From Isoetes taiwanensis (taxonomy: Eukaryota > Streptophyta > Lycopodiopsida > Isoetales > Isoetaceae): a stretch of DNA of 64,000 nt. The DNA lies in NCBI GenBank assembly GCA_021234155.1, contig JAJEKV010000054.1, forward strand, positions 372,001-436,000. Direction: 5' to 3'. The stretch's first letter is position 1. Every line of letters begins with the position of its first letter. The position numbers and the translations under genes were made by a program. A model generated the notes under the pieces. That model searched no databases, was not told the origin of the DNA, and saw nothing but the letters and a program-made list of their open reading frames with translations. Positions 44,892-56,270 of this stretch are shown here, piece after piece.

Positions 44892-45270
44892 GAGTGGCTT
44901 GTTCAAGGGCACGGGAATTCGGCTCCACCTAGAGTGGGGAGGACCATGTGCGGGGTTCAAGTCCACTTTCACTACAATCATAAATGTTTCCTAGGTTAAT
45001 GAGTGGCTTGTTCAAGGGCACGGTCGGCTCCCACCTAGAGTGGAGAGGACCACGTGCAGGTTCAAGTCCACTTCCGGTTCCACTTGTTATTTTTAGGTTT
45101 AAAATAAAATTGTAGTGGCTTGTTCAAGGTCACGAGTCGGCTCCATCTTGCGTGGAGAGGACTAGGTGTCGGGTCCAAGTCCACTTTCCTTCTCATTCTT
45201 AGGTAGATGTGGCTACAAGAAGGACATGGTCGGCTCCACCGCGAGTGGGGAGGACCAGGGTGTTGAGGGC
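44892..45270 (+). repeat. Four ~105-bp modules with tRNA-like B box
   Basis: Units start at about 44892, 45001, 45113 and 45208 with GTGGCTTGTTCAAGG, continue CGGCTCCACCTAGAGTGG and GAGGACCACGTG, and in the first three end GGGTTCAAGTCCACTTT. The last resembles the tRNA T-arm (GGTTCRANTCC), and the start loosely resembles an A box. They are homologous to the modules at 27250-27535, which lack a good B box. They could be tRNA-derived or simply leader repeats of the element. Confidence 0.6.
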
Positions 45271-45829
45271 CTTAGTTCACGTTATTGTCGATTTTAATTT
45301 GAGGTAGGTAGCTAGGGCTAGGTTAAGTTAGCGATGAATTTGGATGATTCCCTTCACACCCGTGCTAGTTAAAAAAAAATAGGTTAGGCTAACTTAATGT
45401 AGTACTAATTCGCACTAAAAGCGTTGGTAAAAAAAATAACTTAACTAATTAACTAAATTATTTCGAACATGTCTAGTTAAGTTAGCCAAAGGCATAAAAA
45501 ATTATATGTACAATTAACTAAACTTAAAGTGACCTCTATAGTGCTAATTTCTAATTTAGTTAATTTTTAGTTAATTTTGCTAACTAATCCGAACAAGGTG
45601 CGAAGATAAGTTTAGGTAGTGTGTTTTTGGTTAAAAAAGTTAACTAAAATTTGGGACTATCGCTAACTAATTAACTAGTAATCTGAATGTAAATTGACCG
45701 TGGGTGCGAATACCCTAATCTAACCTATTTAGTTTTTCTTGTTTCTTCTTCTTTTTCGGCTTTTGGGGGTGGGGGGTCGGATAAGGTATTAGTCGCCATA
45801 GGGCGTGTTATAAGTAATGATTATATGGT

Positions 45830-47440
45830 GCATACATGTTTGATATTGTCGGTATTATGTTGCATTTACTTTGTGCATGCTTAGCTTTTGTATTCATTAT
45901 TTTTGTTTTGTTTGTAGGCATAAAAATGGCCTCGATGGGGACGAGATGCTTAGTGAAATTAGCGCATCCTCATCAATCAAATATCGCCTGCAGACCCAGA
46001 CCCGGAACGACATATGCAAACCGATGATCGAATTAACCGTTTTGTAGCATCGGTTGAGAAAGAATGTCGGTGCGAATTATGTGGGAGGTGGCGAGCATGA
46101 GTCCGAGTTGGAAGATATGATGAGAAAGAACTTAAAGTCTTGGGTTTGCAATCCCGAGCGAGAATTGAGGATGCTACTTAAGTATAAAGTGCCACTTATG
46201 AGCCCCTATCTTTGAGGCATACGTGGGGACGATGGGCTAATTGTATGAAGTGCAAAGGTTCGACGCATAAAAGATCACAAGATGGCGATGCTGTCCTCGA
46301 TGATGGCGGTGAAGGAGTTAGATAGTCTTATCCATGGTGGGAGCTCTATTGGTGCGGGGGCTAGATTATCATTACATGCTCATGATAAATGTCTTTGCAT
46401 TTATTGACAAACATTCCTGTGGATCTTTGTTGGAGTTGTAAAGTGCATTGGTAGTAAACAAGACCGCCAAATATACCAAATCGGATCTTGGGAACCCCTG
46501 TACTTTAATCAAGATGATTATTATATGGCATTGTGTGGAGAGGCCAAGATAGAGCTGCATCATGGTTGTTGGTGACAAGTATATCCGTTTCAAGAGCCCA
46601 AGTCCGGCATTGGCCACACCCCTTGGACTTGCCCACGAGGTCTTTGTGGAGATGAGCCACGAGGGGACCAATGGTAGTCCTGCCATTCATGAATGGAGGA
46701 ACCTTTGAGAATTACTTGACCATCTTCCGAGCCAATTCTCTTCTTATAGGAGATGGTCAAATGCAATGCATAGTGCTCCAAGAAGGGCTGATATGAAGAT
46801 AAGTGCGGAGTGGAAAGCCAAAATGAGACTTCGTGTATAAATGCGTCCCGAAATAGCTCTCGCTCTTGCGAAGGAGTCTATGCCATCCACGCTCGGGTTG
46901 GACACACACAAAGCTCAATTGCAAAAGGGTCAAACTCCATTTTGATGACTCCCTTACAAATGTGTGGGTGGCTATTGGTGATTGGGACACGGCCCTCGTT
47001 TTTTGCAAGGAGCGAATGCCCAAATTGAAGAGCCGTTATACACTACAAGATGGAGCTAAGCGATATCCTTGGTGGGAGAAGAGAGTTTTTACATCATCAT
47101 CAGATGACCAAGCATCATGGGGGCATGAGATATCCGACATATATTCCCCGGGCTACATTTACGAGATGCTCCTTGATTTTTGTCCAGCAATGCGGCTTAT
47201 GGGGTTGTGTGTTGAGATAAACCCAACCGACCGATACTCTCTAGCACATTGGACATCATCCAACATATGAAGGTCCAAATGATGATGGATAGAGAGCTGG
47301 TGCACATGGATCGCCCATCTATTGCTCGCGTCGTCGATGTGTTCAAAAAAAGGCGGGGCTTTCTTACGATATAGTTGTGAGAGAGAGGCGACATATGAAG
47401 TGTGGTGATCCACTTGAGATGGCTAAGCTCTTTGTTAAAT
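45830..47440 (+). pseudogene. Unrecognised degenerate coding region of the CACTA complex
   Basis: Short open pieces occur, such as 46866-47270 (TNVWVAIGDWDTALVFCKER, MPKLKSRYTLQDGAKRYPWW). Codon-like composition and several indels suggest a decayed multi-exon gene. Lying between the modules and the TNP1-like gene, it is probably an element gene, but I cannot name a family. Confidence 0.35.
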
Positions 47441-47609
47441 GCTTGCAAGAAGTGATTAATATAATTTTGTCTTCCTATTTGAGGCTTGTTGCAACCAATA
47501 AATGTTTTTTAGTCAAAATTACTAATGAAAAAAGTAATTTATTAATCAAAAAAATTATTATTAATGGTAAATAAATTATTAATCATAACTTGTAGATAAA
47601 GTGTCGCTA

Positions 47610-47900
47610 CAGACGTCAAACCCTAGGTTTTGTGTGCTACATCATCAAACCCTAGATTGTAAATGCCATGTGGCACAATCTAGGGTTTGATGATGTGGCA
47701 CACCTAAGCTAGGGTTTGATGACATGGCACTTACTATGATGTGGCAATAGGAAGTCGCGACGTGACACAACCTAGGGTTTGATGATGTGCCACACGCATA
47801 GCGTGGGGTTTCATGATGTGGCACTAAAAATGCCACGATGGGATAATTTAGGGTTGATTGTATGACATGATACATGGCACGATAATATGGCAACCTAGAG
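47610..47900 (+). repeat. Tandem CTAGGGTTTGATGATGTGGCA repeats
   Basis: About six degenerate units of CTAGGGTTTGATGA-TGGCAC are spaced 40-60 bases apart, with the first in inverted orientation. No coding frame crosses it. The unit contains TAGGGTTT, which is telomere-like, but the spacing and flanks make a telomeric origin unlikely. Confidence 0.7.
47632..47703. repeat. Hairpin with ~29-bp arms
   Basis: The left arm ACATCATCAAACCCTAGATT-GT (47639-47660) pairs perfectly with 47675-47696 across a 14-base loop, and the stem extends outward with one mismatch (GTGTGCT / GGCACAC). It could arise from two inverted members of the neighbouring repeat, or be the core of a small foldback element. Confidence 0.75.
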
Positions 47901-48339
47901 TTCGATATGCACCCCATACATATATCTGAGATACTTTTCTAATATAAATAAGAAGATAAGAATATAAATTTAGGTATTTATTCAAAGACACTTGTTCAAA
48001 GCTTTTCTCTCGCTAATTCTCGTTATGTTCAAATTAATATATATAGTCATGGCGGAGGCTCAATTCTTAGCGGTTTTCCTCATTGTGGCCCTCTTTCTGC
48101 TGATGCAATATTCATGGCATTACGCGTCTCCCCCTCCGCCCCCGGTCAAGACGGTCAAGACTGCAGTAAGTCTGCCGGGGCTCATTAGTGGCACATTTCG
48201 AACCATAAAAATACTATTTTTCATCTCTATGGTTTGTAAGTATCATTCTATTATTGCAACCAATATCATTCATGGTTATCAAATGTTTCTCTCACAATTT
48301 CTTTTGATCTAGGTGTGCTCTTTTTCTCGGCGATGAATA

Positions 48340-50472
48340 GAGGTAATCGCTAATCGCATGAGGAGAATGAGCAAGACGAAGGTAAGTATTTATATAGTTT
48401 TTATTATATGCTTTACCCTCTAATTAGGTATGTGAGTTTATGCATGGAGTTTTAATTTGTTGTGTAGAGGAAAGGGACGAGTTTAGAGAAAATAGGAGGA
48501 GGACTCCACGAGGTAGGGGCAATCGTGCTGATGGTCCTCCAAGACGCCAACCTCCACCTATCACTACACCAAAGCGAGGTTTGGGTATTAAGATAGCTTT
48601 TTTATAAAAATAATAAATAAATGAATTGTTTTTGCATGATATTTGTGCTTCTGCGACTCCTCCGCCTCGCTCCGCCTTCCTCGCAAACATGTCTCCGAGA
48701 GAGACCAAATTAAAAGCATATTTTGCCTCTTTGACACCAACGCCCGGTTAGGTGACCTCCCGCTCCTATTCCCCAACGACATAGTGTTGATTATCGGCCT
48801 CCACGTTCGCGAGAATATTGAGAATGCTAGACATAGTATGGACTCGTTCTAGGCAAAGAGGCGAGGGAACAGATTTTTCTAATGCAAGGAACTTGGAGGA
48901 AGATTTCAACGGTAAATATATATCCACTACGCATTACCAAACATTTCTTTGGTTGCAGCATGTTAAAGATGCTCATTCTCTCATTACTTCCCAGGTCAAG
49001 AAGTAGTGGAGCAACAGACTCACAACCTTCAAGATCGCGACGATCATCACAGGGTTCGGGATCCGAAGAACATGGTCGCTCGCCTGACTTGGAGAGGCAA
49101 GGATCCCGACGACGTCCACGTGTCACTGAAGAAGAGCGTCCATTTCGCTTTGTTTTAGACACGTAAGTCTGCGGGTGATTTGGCCCCGAATATACCCGAC
49201 TATCATATTAATAATAATTTTTTGATGTAAGTTATGTGAACATATTATTTAAGATATCAACCTTAAATATTAGTACTTTGTCATCTAAATTTGTTGTTTT
49301 GTTCATTCTCTTCACTTAGAATACATTGCAAAGTGCTCAAAAGGTTCTTAATCGGGACGGGATATGTATATTGACGGTAGACATAAACACGCTTTTATAT
49401 ACCCACCATTTATGCTTCAGGGACGCTCTTCCTAAGAAGGATGATGAGGGAAGTGTCTTTTATACTACACTGAGGGACGCGGTCACAAATAATATCTCTC
49501 GTTTATGGCCTCCCCGCGGTATAGGGGAGTGGCCTGGCGCTTATGACCAACGCGAAATAGAGAGCGTCAAAAATAAAATGAAACAGAGTTTCCCAGAGAT
49601 AGAAAAAGCAAAGGCGTTTAACTGGAAGAAGCTCACTTCGATGATGGGCGAGCTTATACGTAAAAGGAGGTACATGACCTAGTCATAGTCTTGTTTTTAT
49701 TATTTTGATATGGCGTTGATCTATCGATTTATGTCAAAGGCACCATGTGGTCAAGGAACTGAAGCAGACTTGCGAAAAAGAAGGAGGCGATTGGTCAAAA
49801 GTCCCTAAACCACTTAATCTCCACAAGGAAGATATCAAGGTATTTCTTATTTTTTTTGTCATTCGTTCACTTTAACTTGTGATAATGTTGTGTGCCTTGC
49901 AATCAGATTGCATTGAGCGAACGCAAAGGATCCAGAAAGCAAACATAGAGCTCGGACCGACAAAGCAACTAAAAGTGATCGAAAGGCGTCTCATTTGGGC
50001 TCCGGCGGTCGAAAAGGGTTTTTCCATAGATTCGTAAGAGCTATATTAGTTCACATTAATTTTAATAAGAACTTTAAATGTCACTAGCTAATACTCGTTA
50101 TATTGTCATAGGAACATCTATACGGGTTTGCCCCTAACAAGCAGCAGGTACAAGTAGCCCACTTTGAACGTGGAAATTTGTTTATCTGTATCAACAAGGT
50201 TATCTGACGAGGGAACTCTCCCAATTGGCGGGAATGCGGGGGGGTGCGTTGTAGAAAATTATTATAATTCTATGAACTACATTATCGCCATATTCTTTTG
50301 GTTTTTATAGGAAGCAGTGGCGGATATGAATGAAGGTCTACAGCATGACATAAGGCTCGGGCGCGGCGAGGGATCTGCAAACGTCGATGGAGAGCCATCC
50401 AATCGCAACCGTACCGTGCGTCCTCTAACTACGTACTCGGATGACTACTCCACTGAATCTGAGAGAGAGTAG
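48340..50472 (+). CDS. Multi-exon TNP1/Transposase_24-like protein
   Basis: Exon-like pieces joined by good splice sites run in order. They end near DEF-RENRRRTPRGRGNR (48470-48580); 48818-48911 before GTAAAT; 48990-49162 (SSGATDSQPSRSRRSS, VTEEERPFRFVLDT) before GTAAGT; 49320-49671 (NTLQSAQKVLNRDGICILTV, then WPPRGIGEWPGAY); 49739-49841 (KELKQTCEKEGGDWSKVPKP); a block at 49909-50035 with KASHLGSGGRKGF; and 50311-50472 to TAG. The acidic/basic N-terminus followed by N-x-x-x ... H-x-x-G-S-x-x-F resembles plant En/Spm TNP1 (Transposase_24). TNP1/TnpA proteins bind subterminal repeats. The piece at 49909 has a stop in one frame, so integrity is uncertain, and the start is not fixed. Confidence 0.5.
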
Positions 50473-50514
50473 CTCTAGGCTAAAAGGGTGGATACTCCTC
50501 TTAACGAGTCTTTT

Positions 50515-50690
50515 GTGATTATTTAAAAATATAAATACAATTCACTTTTGTGATTATTTAAAAATATAAATATAAAAATAATTTTGTGACTATTTAAAAA
50601 TATGAATATAAAAACACTTTTGTGATTTTTTAAAAATATTTTTATATAAATATATTTTTTATTTTTTTTTATTTTTTTCCCCTTCACGTC
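50515..50690. repeat. AT-rich ~50-bp tandem repeats
   Basis: Three diverged units of TTTTGTGATTATTTAAAAAT plus ATAAATATAAAA follow the gene end. They may act as the 3' untranslated or terminator region of the preceding gene. Confidence 0.55.
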
Positions 50691-51195
50691 GCATGCGACG
50701 TATCCACGTGGCTTTTTTTTTTTTGCCACGTGGCTTTTTTATATAAATATATATATTTTTTTTTCCCCTTCACGTCGCATGCGACGTATCCACGTGGCTT
50801 TTTTTTTTTGCTACGTGGCTTTTCTACACGCCGGATTTTTCGGAATTTTCCGCGAACCGTTTCTACGGTCACGCCGCATGCGACGATATACGCGGGCTTT
50901 TCACCACGCGACGTGGATTTTGGTGATGTTCCACGGTATATTCCACGGTATATTCCACGGTATATTTCACGTGTCACGTGCCATGCGACGTCTGCGCGAC
51001 GTCTGTTTCATCGCCTCATACGCTGACGCCTCGCGCTGACGCCGGCCAACGCCGATAGCGTCGACGCACGCCGCGATGCGACGAAACCGGCAACGACGCC
51101 GGCGTCTGATAGAAGCGCGACGACGCGTCGACGTCCAGACAGATGTCGCGCAGACGTCGCTATTGGCGTCGCTAAATGGCCTTTTTCTTGTTGTG
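50691..51195. repeat. Right subterminal repeat block and CACTA terminus
   Basis: The motif CACGTCGCATGCGACGTATC followed by CACGTGGC occurs twice (50686 and 50771), each next to a T run and a second CACGTGGC, giving palindromic G-box-like sites. CCACGGTATATT is repeated four times at 50930-50965. Dense GCGACGT and GACGTCG motifs continue to the terminal repeat at 51167-51195. Open frames on both strands here follow from the repeat composition. Confidence 0.7.
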
Positions 51196-51199
51196 ACTG

Positions 51200-52060
51200 C
51201 TGCTTATGTCCACCCATTCAATTTGAGGCTTTTTCTACAAGGATGTTGATATCCTCTCTTCCACAGTGACCTCCCTAATGCCGCATGTAATCTGTTTTAT
51301 ACAAGGACATGAAAATATAATGTGCATGGAGAGCAGTTGTGTAGGATTTCTGGCATGGCTAGAATGCAAGGTAGTGGAGGAAATTCTATTAGCGGAAGGG
51401 ATTCCATTAACATGCCTACAAAAGGGTTCATATACAGCACAAAAGGATGAGAAGGTTCATGCCAACAGAAGAGGATATGGCATAGCTGCGTATGAATACT
51501 TTGCTCGAATTCGAAACTAGATGGAAAACAGAGCAACACATACCTGCAAGTAGAAGGAAAGACCAATATCTTTTTGCCGTTTGGGTCACGAGAAAAGTTT
51601 TTCAAAACTACTTAACCGAACCGGTTGTTTCGACCGTCGCCTTTGTCACTTCCATACTTGCAGACTCAACTCTTCTACGGTACGGTGCTCCAACAAAACC
51701 CTCATAAAAACCGTTGGCCATACCCATGAGCTCTGCTCGCGCGCTGGCTTCTGTGTAAGCACAAAGGAGGCAAGGCAAGTTTGGAGGCAAGGCAAGTTTT
51801 CTAGCTGCAATGAACTGTGCCGGAAAAATTGAGATTGCCCTATATTCAAGTCTCTGCATTCAAACAACAAAATAAAACTCTAAAATATGTGACTCAAACT
51901 TTGCATGCCAAAAAAAAAAAACGGGTAAAATTAAAAAAAGGAAAAAAAAACTCTGCCCCTAAAATAAAAAGAGGGCTTTTGTTGTGAGCCCTTGGATGTT
52001 GGACCATTGAAAAAAAAAAGCTAAATCAACGGCTAAGAAATGGTGCACTCTAGATGTACG
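51200..52060. other. Stretch outside the CACTA complex, no recognised gene
   Basis: Short frames (for example 51266-51520 with EGIPLTCLQKGSYTAQKDEK) are open but match nothing I know. GAGGCAAGGCAAGTTT is duplicated at 51766-51800. From 51900 the sequence is A-rich. Confidence 0.4.
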
Positions 52061-52172
52061 CATTAGTACATCTATTCGAATACGCCATGAAATCTTAGGC
52101 AAACCTTTGTGAAAAGCGTACAAAAACACAAAAAAAACCCCCTGTTATTATGCTACATATTGCAGTTTCAAA

Positions 52173-52345
52173 TTCAAAACGTTGGCGTGCTCTTCACGCT
52201 AAAAAGACACCATTAATGCATTTGGTAATACAATCTTCCACAAGATCTTACACACATGTGGGTAGATTACATTTTGTCATATAAGCTTGCACATGTGCCA
52301 CAAGATCTTACACACGTGCCTAGACTCTTTCATTTTATTTTAAAA
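52173..52345. mobile_element. Left half of the 21105-type MITE family
   Basis: The start TTCAAAACGTTGGCGTGCTC with TTCACGCTAAAAA corresponds to the terminal repeat of the element at 21105-21331, and ACAAGATCTTACACACGTGC and CTAGACTC follow in the same order, with an extra ~45-bp internal duplication of the ACAAGATCTTACACA part. The right terminal repeat is not found within 400 bases; instead AGTTTC/GAAACC-type repeats continue to 52560. Confidence 0.65.
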
Positions 52346-52559
52346 AACAGAAACCTTATAAGATAAGATAAGATGAATTTTTACGTCCAAAAAGTAAACT
52401 ATGTATAGTTTCCATTCGGAAATCTTACAAGGTTTTCCCTACAGGAAACCAAAGGTAGTATCCATGGAAACTTGATGTAGTTTCACGAAAATTACATCAA
52501 GTTTCCATTGAAACCACATTAAGTTTCAATAAGAAACCCTATGAGGTTTCCAGCGAACT

Positions 52560-54290
52560 CCAACCCAAATCGGGAGTAGAAAAAACCATCGCCAATCGGG
52601 CGTAGATAACATCTTCGAATGAATTATGTTCTAGGATCTCTTGATGTAATTTTACCTCATTTCATCACTCCTAAAGTATGGCCATAAAAACATTTTGGTT
52701 GTGGCCCACGCGATATTTATGTCACTATTTAGTCAAGGTTTGAAAAAGGGATACAATAATATATTAAAAACTATGCTCAAAAAATGGTTACAATAATTTA
52801 AAAAAAAATTATGGAAAAGGGAGGAGGATTTATTAATGGCCATTGTTCCAAAATGATTAGTTAGCTAGGCTTTTATCCTTGAAATTTCAATTTTCCAAAG
52901 GCATCTTCTTCTATTTTATATATGGGGGTATTTGACTTCGTATGTACATAATGCGTAGCTTTCAAAGGTTTAATGCATAGGTTTACATAGTTTTAATGCA
53001 TAAGTTTACATAGGTTTTATGGACACCTCCTCGTAGATATTTCTATCGTCTTTAAGTTGCTTCAGTGGCTTGGAACAATTTGGAGGGTGCTCCATATGTT
53101 GTTCCCATTAAATGGTCCTTGTGGGGAAAAAGTGTAATCGTTGTGACAGCACGGCGGCCATGGTCTCTTCATTCAATGTAAAATAAATTGTAATGACATT
53201 ATTTATAAATAAAAATTCATTGAATTTTGTTTGGAGAAAATAAACTATTCCATTGGTTTTAAATGTGTTTTTTAGTTTCTTGAATTACACTTTCCAGAAA
53301 TCGAGGCCATTTTTATTCCTTAAGTTTTCTATTCATACAAGATAAGATAAGATGAATTTTTACAAGCAATAAGTCTTCTTTTCAGACAATAATGGGGCTT
53401 AAAACAATTCGCACGTCCTTTTGGATTGAAATAACATGGTTTCAAAAAAAAATTAGGAATCGCATGTGACCCACTTTAATTAAATGCGACTTGAAGGCAG
53501 AACATCAGATTGAGTTGCATGGAGCATGCTTCCATTTAAAAACCAGATAAATTGACTCTGTTCTTGTAGAGAAAAACACCATTTAGTCTGGCGCCATGGC
53601 GATAGGGCTCCAACATCGCTGGACACAAAGAAAAGAAGGCAGAAATGAAAATACAGCAAGATAAAAAATAAAATAAAATTGTGCCATGTGGTGCTGCCAA
53701 ATTGGCGTTAGGTGGCTTCCACGTAACAGGAATCTCCTTTTAGGAGGAATTTCGGGGATGTCAACCATGTCTCTGCGCTAGCGCACATCGGCGTTGTTTC
53801 CACGCCCGGAAATACCCACGAAAGGGGGATTCCCTTATACAAGATGGCATTTAAAAAATGTTTGATGGCGGGATATTGGCAAGTGGGAAGCATCTCTTTG
53901 AATGAACCTCGGATAAAAGTTTGATACGTCATATTCCATTTTTTGATCCCTTTTTTATTTCAGATTTGCTTCTCTTGCTGTGCCTCCTGTTTGGGTTCCA
54001 TAGGCCATTGGTCTCCGTGGACGATAGAAACTTTATTCTATTCTATTCTATTCTCATTATTCAAATTTTTATGTATACAATTGATACATGCACCTAGAGG
54101 CATGTGGTGTGTTCTAATGCATTAAGAGCAATTGAACACTATAGAAGTGCATTACAGATTCACATAGCGGCCCTGGACATGGCTCAATCCAAGTAGTCTG
54201 GTAGTTTAAGGTCATTTCTTGGGTTGTTGACATTGTTTTGTGAACAAGTTTCATATGCAAGTATAATGTCTACCTCTTGTTGTTACTCTA
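52560..54290. other. AT-rich stretch, no recognised gene
   Basis: No credible coding region. AAGATAAGATAAGATGAATT plus TTTAC at 53340 repeats a 25-base stretch also found at 52361. TTACATAGTTTTAATGCATA / TTACATAGGTTTTATGGACA form a short duplication near 52985-53020. Frames at 53583-53932 (minus) are short and unsupported. Confidence 0.5.
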
Positions 54291-54294
54291 GTAG

Positions 54295-54522
54295 CCCGGG
54301 GGATGTACCTATCAGGGGGTATGGCATCAGATTCGACGGGTAGCCAAAAATCCCCCTTATACGCATTTGCGAAAGGCAATTCCCCCCTCTGTGTATAAAT
54401 TTTGCACTAGATCAATGCTTAAAAACACTCCTAATGTCTAAATACCTATGAAAATGGTCCAAAAAATCCTCATTTGTTGAACTCTCATGATTTATACGCA
54501 GATCAAAAGTGAATCCCCCGGG
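54295..54522. mobile_element. 228-bp hAT-like MITE, second family member
   Basis: The ends CCCGGGGGATGTAC and GTGAATCCCCCGGG are inverted repeats with two mismatches. Flanks TCTAGTAG (54287-54294) and TCCAGTAG (54523-54530) are an 8-bp target duplication with one change. Internal landmarks follow the order seen in the element at 2468-2714: GTAGCCAAAAATCCCCC, a TTATACGCA motif, a CGAAAGGCAATTCCCCCC motif, and GAAAATGGTCCAAAAAATCC. Confidence 0.8.
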
Positions 54523-54571
54523 TCCAGTAGGCTTATTGATGGTGTATATGAGAGAGAGATGCATGAAGAGG

Positions 54572-54672
54572 AGGTTAACCCTCCTCTTGAGCAGATTATG
54601 GGAAATAACCCTCGAGGCCGGCAGGCCGAGAGGGTTTGTTTCCCATAATCTGCAAGAGAGGAGGGTTGACCT
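54572..54672. repeat. 101-bp near-perfect hairpin
   Basis: Left arm AGGTTAACCCTCCTCT ... CAGATTATGGGAAA ... CCCTC pairs with the right arm over ~45 bases, with GGCCGGCAGGCC at the centre. Five or six mismatches or gaps interrupt the stem. It is either a small foldback element or a hairpin RNA source; the sequence alone cannot decide. Confidence 0.7.
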
Positions 54673-54689
54673 CCCTTAAACCACAGGTG

Positions 54690-56270
54690 AGCAGTTTATT
54701 AAGCAGATTGATAAGCCTCTGCAGATTCCTAAATCAATGGATGAAGCCATGGCTGATTTTTAACTCTGATGGAAATTTTCTGCTTGAAGACAAGGGCAGA
54801 AACTTGCTCTAAAATTCTGGCACAACAAATAGCAGGCTTTAAAAAACAGCAAACGGAGAATAACTACAAAGCATGCCCCAGCAAACAGGCTGTTGGGCTA
54901 AGCATGACCGAGAAAATTTTTCTTTAAGCATGGCGAGCTTGGCCTGTAGCAAAGGCATCTTGTCATGGCCATTATTATTCTCTGAGCAAGAAATAGAAGC
55001 ACAAATGCTTTGCACCTGCCAGATCTGTGGCTTCGGCAACTCTGTAAGAGTAATTAGGAAACGGATGTATCGTGCTTTAAACCTGTAACAGAAAAATTTC
55101 ATTAGTTATGCTAAAACATTCCTAGAACAGAGGATATGCAAAAGAATGATCTGTAACGAAAATACTCATCCATACATGCATTATGATCCGTTCAAGCCAG
55201 TGCAGAGAACTGAAGCATGTTGCAAAAGTTAAAAAAAGGGCAAACAAAAACTGTGTTCCGGCGAGATTCGGCACCAAATGCAAGGTGTAAGGCCATAATA
55301 TAGAAGAAATCTGATAAGCCAAGAGACATTATAGGCATACCTCATCCTTTCATGGCGACCATAGCTGCCGACATGAGAAATTTAAGGCTGGAATGTTGCG
55401 TTCTTTTATCCCACCAGAAAAAGAACGTACAGTGCTCGAAAATGAAAACAGATCATGATGGAGCTCCATTGCCGGTGGAAGGTGATTAAGTGAAGGTGGA
55501 AGAAAATGAAAACAGATCCTGATGGAGCTCCATCGCCGGTGTTGATCGGTGGAGTTAATCGATGCAGAGTAAACAGGGGATAACGGACGGGTATGATTAG
55601 GGAGATCTACGTGGCAATCTAATAATTGTTAAATTAGAATAAAAGAATATTCGAAAGATTATCGTGATAACCTCCTACAGATTATCGTGATAATCTTCAG
55701 CAATCCAAATTTCATGTTATAACCTATGTTTGATCCAACGGCTGCGAACGGTTGGATCGTGATAAACTGCAAGACCTGTGGTTTAAGGTGTTTGTTTAAT
55801 GCTTTTTCCAAGTATTATGGGTTTATTGATGTTTATGCATACAGGCTAGAGCCATAAGCCACATTGGTTAGGTTAGCCTATTAGATCTACATACGCATCA
55901 AAAGTCCCATGTCAGGGACGAAACGTGGCTGAATTCCCTGGTGTCCTTTTCAGGTAAGATACTTGGGTGGGCCTAGACAATGGTGGCTGCCCCTGTAGAG
56001 GCATCTTGGTCCGCACTGCTGGGTCTCCCATCAGGGATGAATGCTCCTGTTTGGGATGCCTGTGGCTATTTTCGGCGGGCCTACACAACGGCGGTCACCC
56101 CTGTGGTCTGTTATGTGGGTAAAGAATGACTAGTATGGCTGAATTATGCTTGCTGTCTCTATTTGCTGTATTGATTTGCTGTTATGAGGTTGAATTCTAC
56201 ACAGTACTTGTTTTCATCTGCAGCAATGCTGGGGAAGCTTACTATACACAACATGAGCTAGCCAAGGATT
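54690..56270. other. Upstream region of the PPR gene, short duplications only
   Basis: No gene recognised. A ~40-bp duplication (GAAAATGAAAACAGATC-TGA plus TGGAGCTCCAT-GCCGGTG) lies at 55437 and 55506. A palindromic unit AGATTATCGTGATAA occurs twice at 55656-55700. Two diverged ~100-bp repeats with CCTA-ACAA-GG-GG and CACCCCTGTGG / TGCCCCTGTAG lie at 55970-56110. Confidence 0.45.

Larger units (their letters stand above)
22502..51195 (+). mobile_element. CACTA (En/Spm)-type complex, possibly one 28.7 kb element
   Basis: The left end reads CACAACAAGAGAATGGACTT then TTAGCGACG. The reverse complement of the right end reads CACAACAAGAAAAAGGCCAT then TTAGCGACG. This gives a ~28-bp terminal inverted repeat with about four mismatches. 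ACT flanks both sides (22499-22501 and 51196-51198), matching the 3-bp duplication of CACTA elements. Both ends are followed inward by many GCGACGT/ACGTCGC motifs, like subterminal transposase-binding repeats. TNP2- and TNP1-like genes lie inside, in the expected order. Further GACGTCGC blocks near 26500-26940, 33213-33297 and 43632-43742 mean that nested or adjacent sibling elements are an alternative. Confidence 0.6.
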
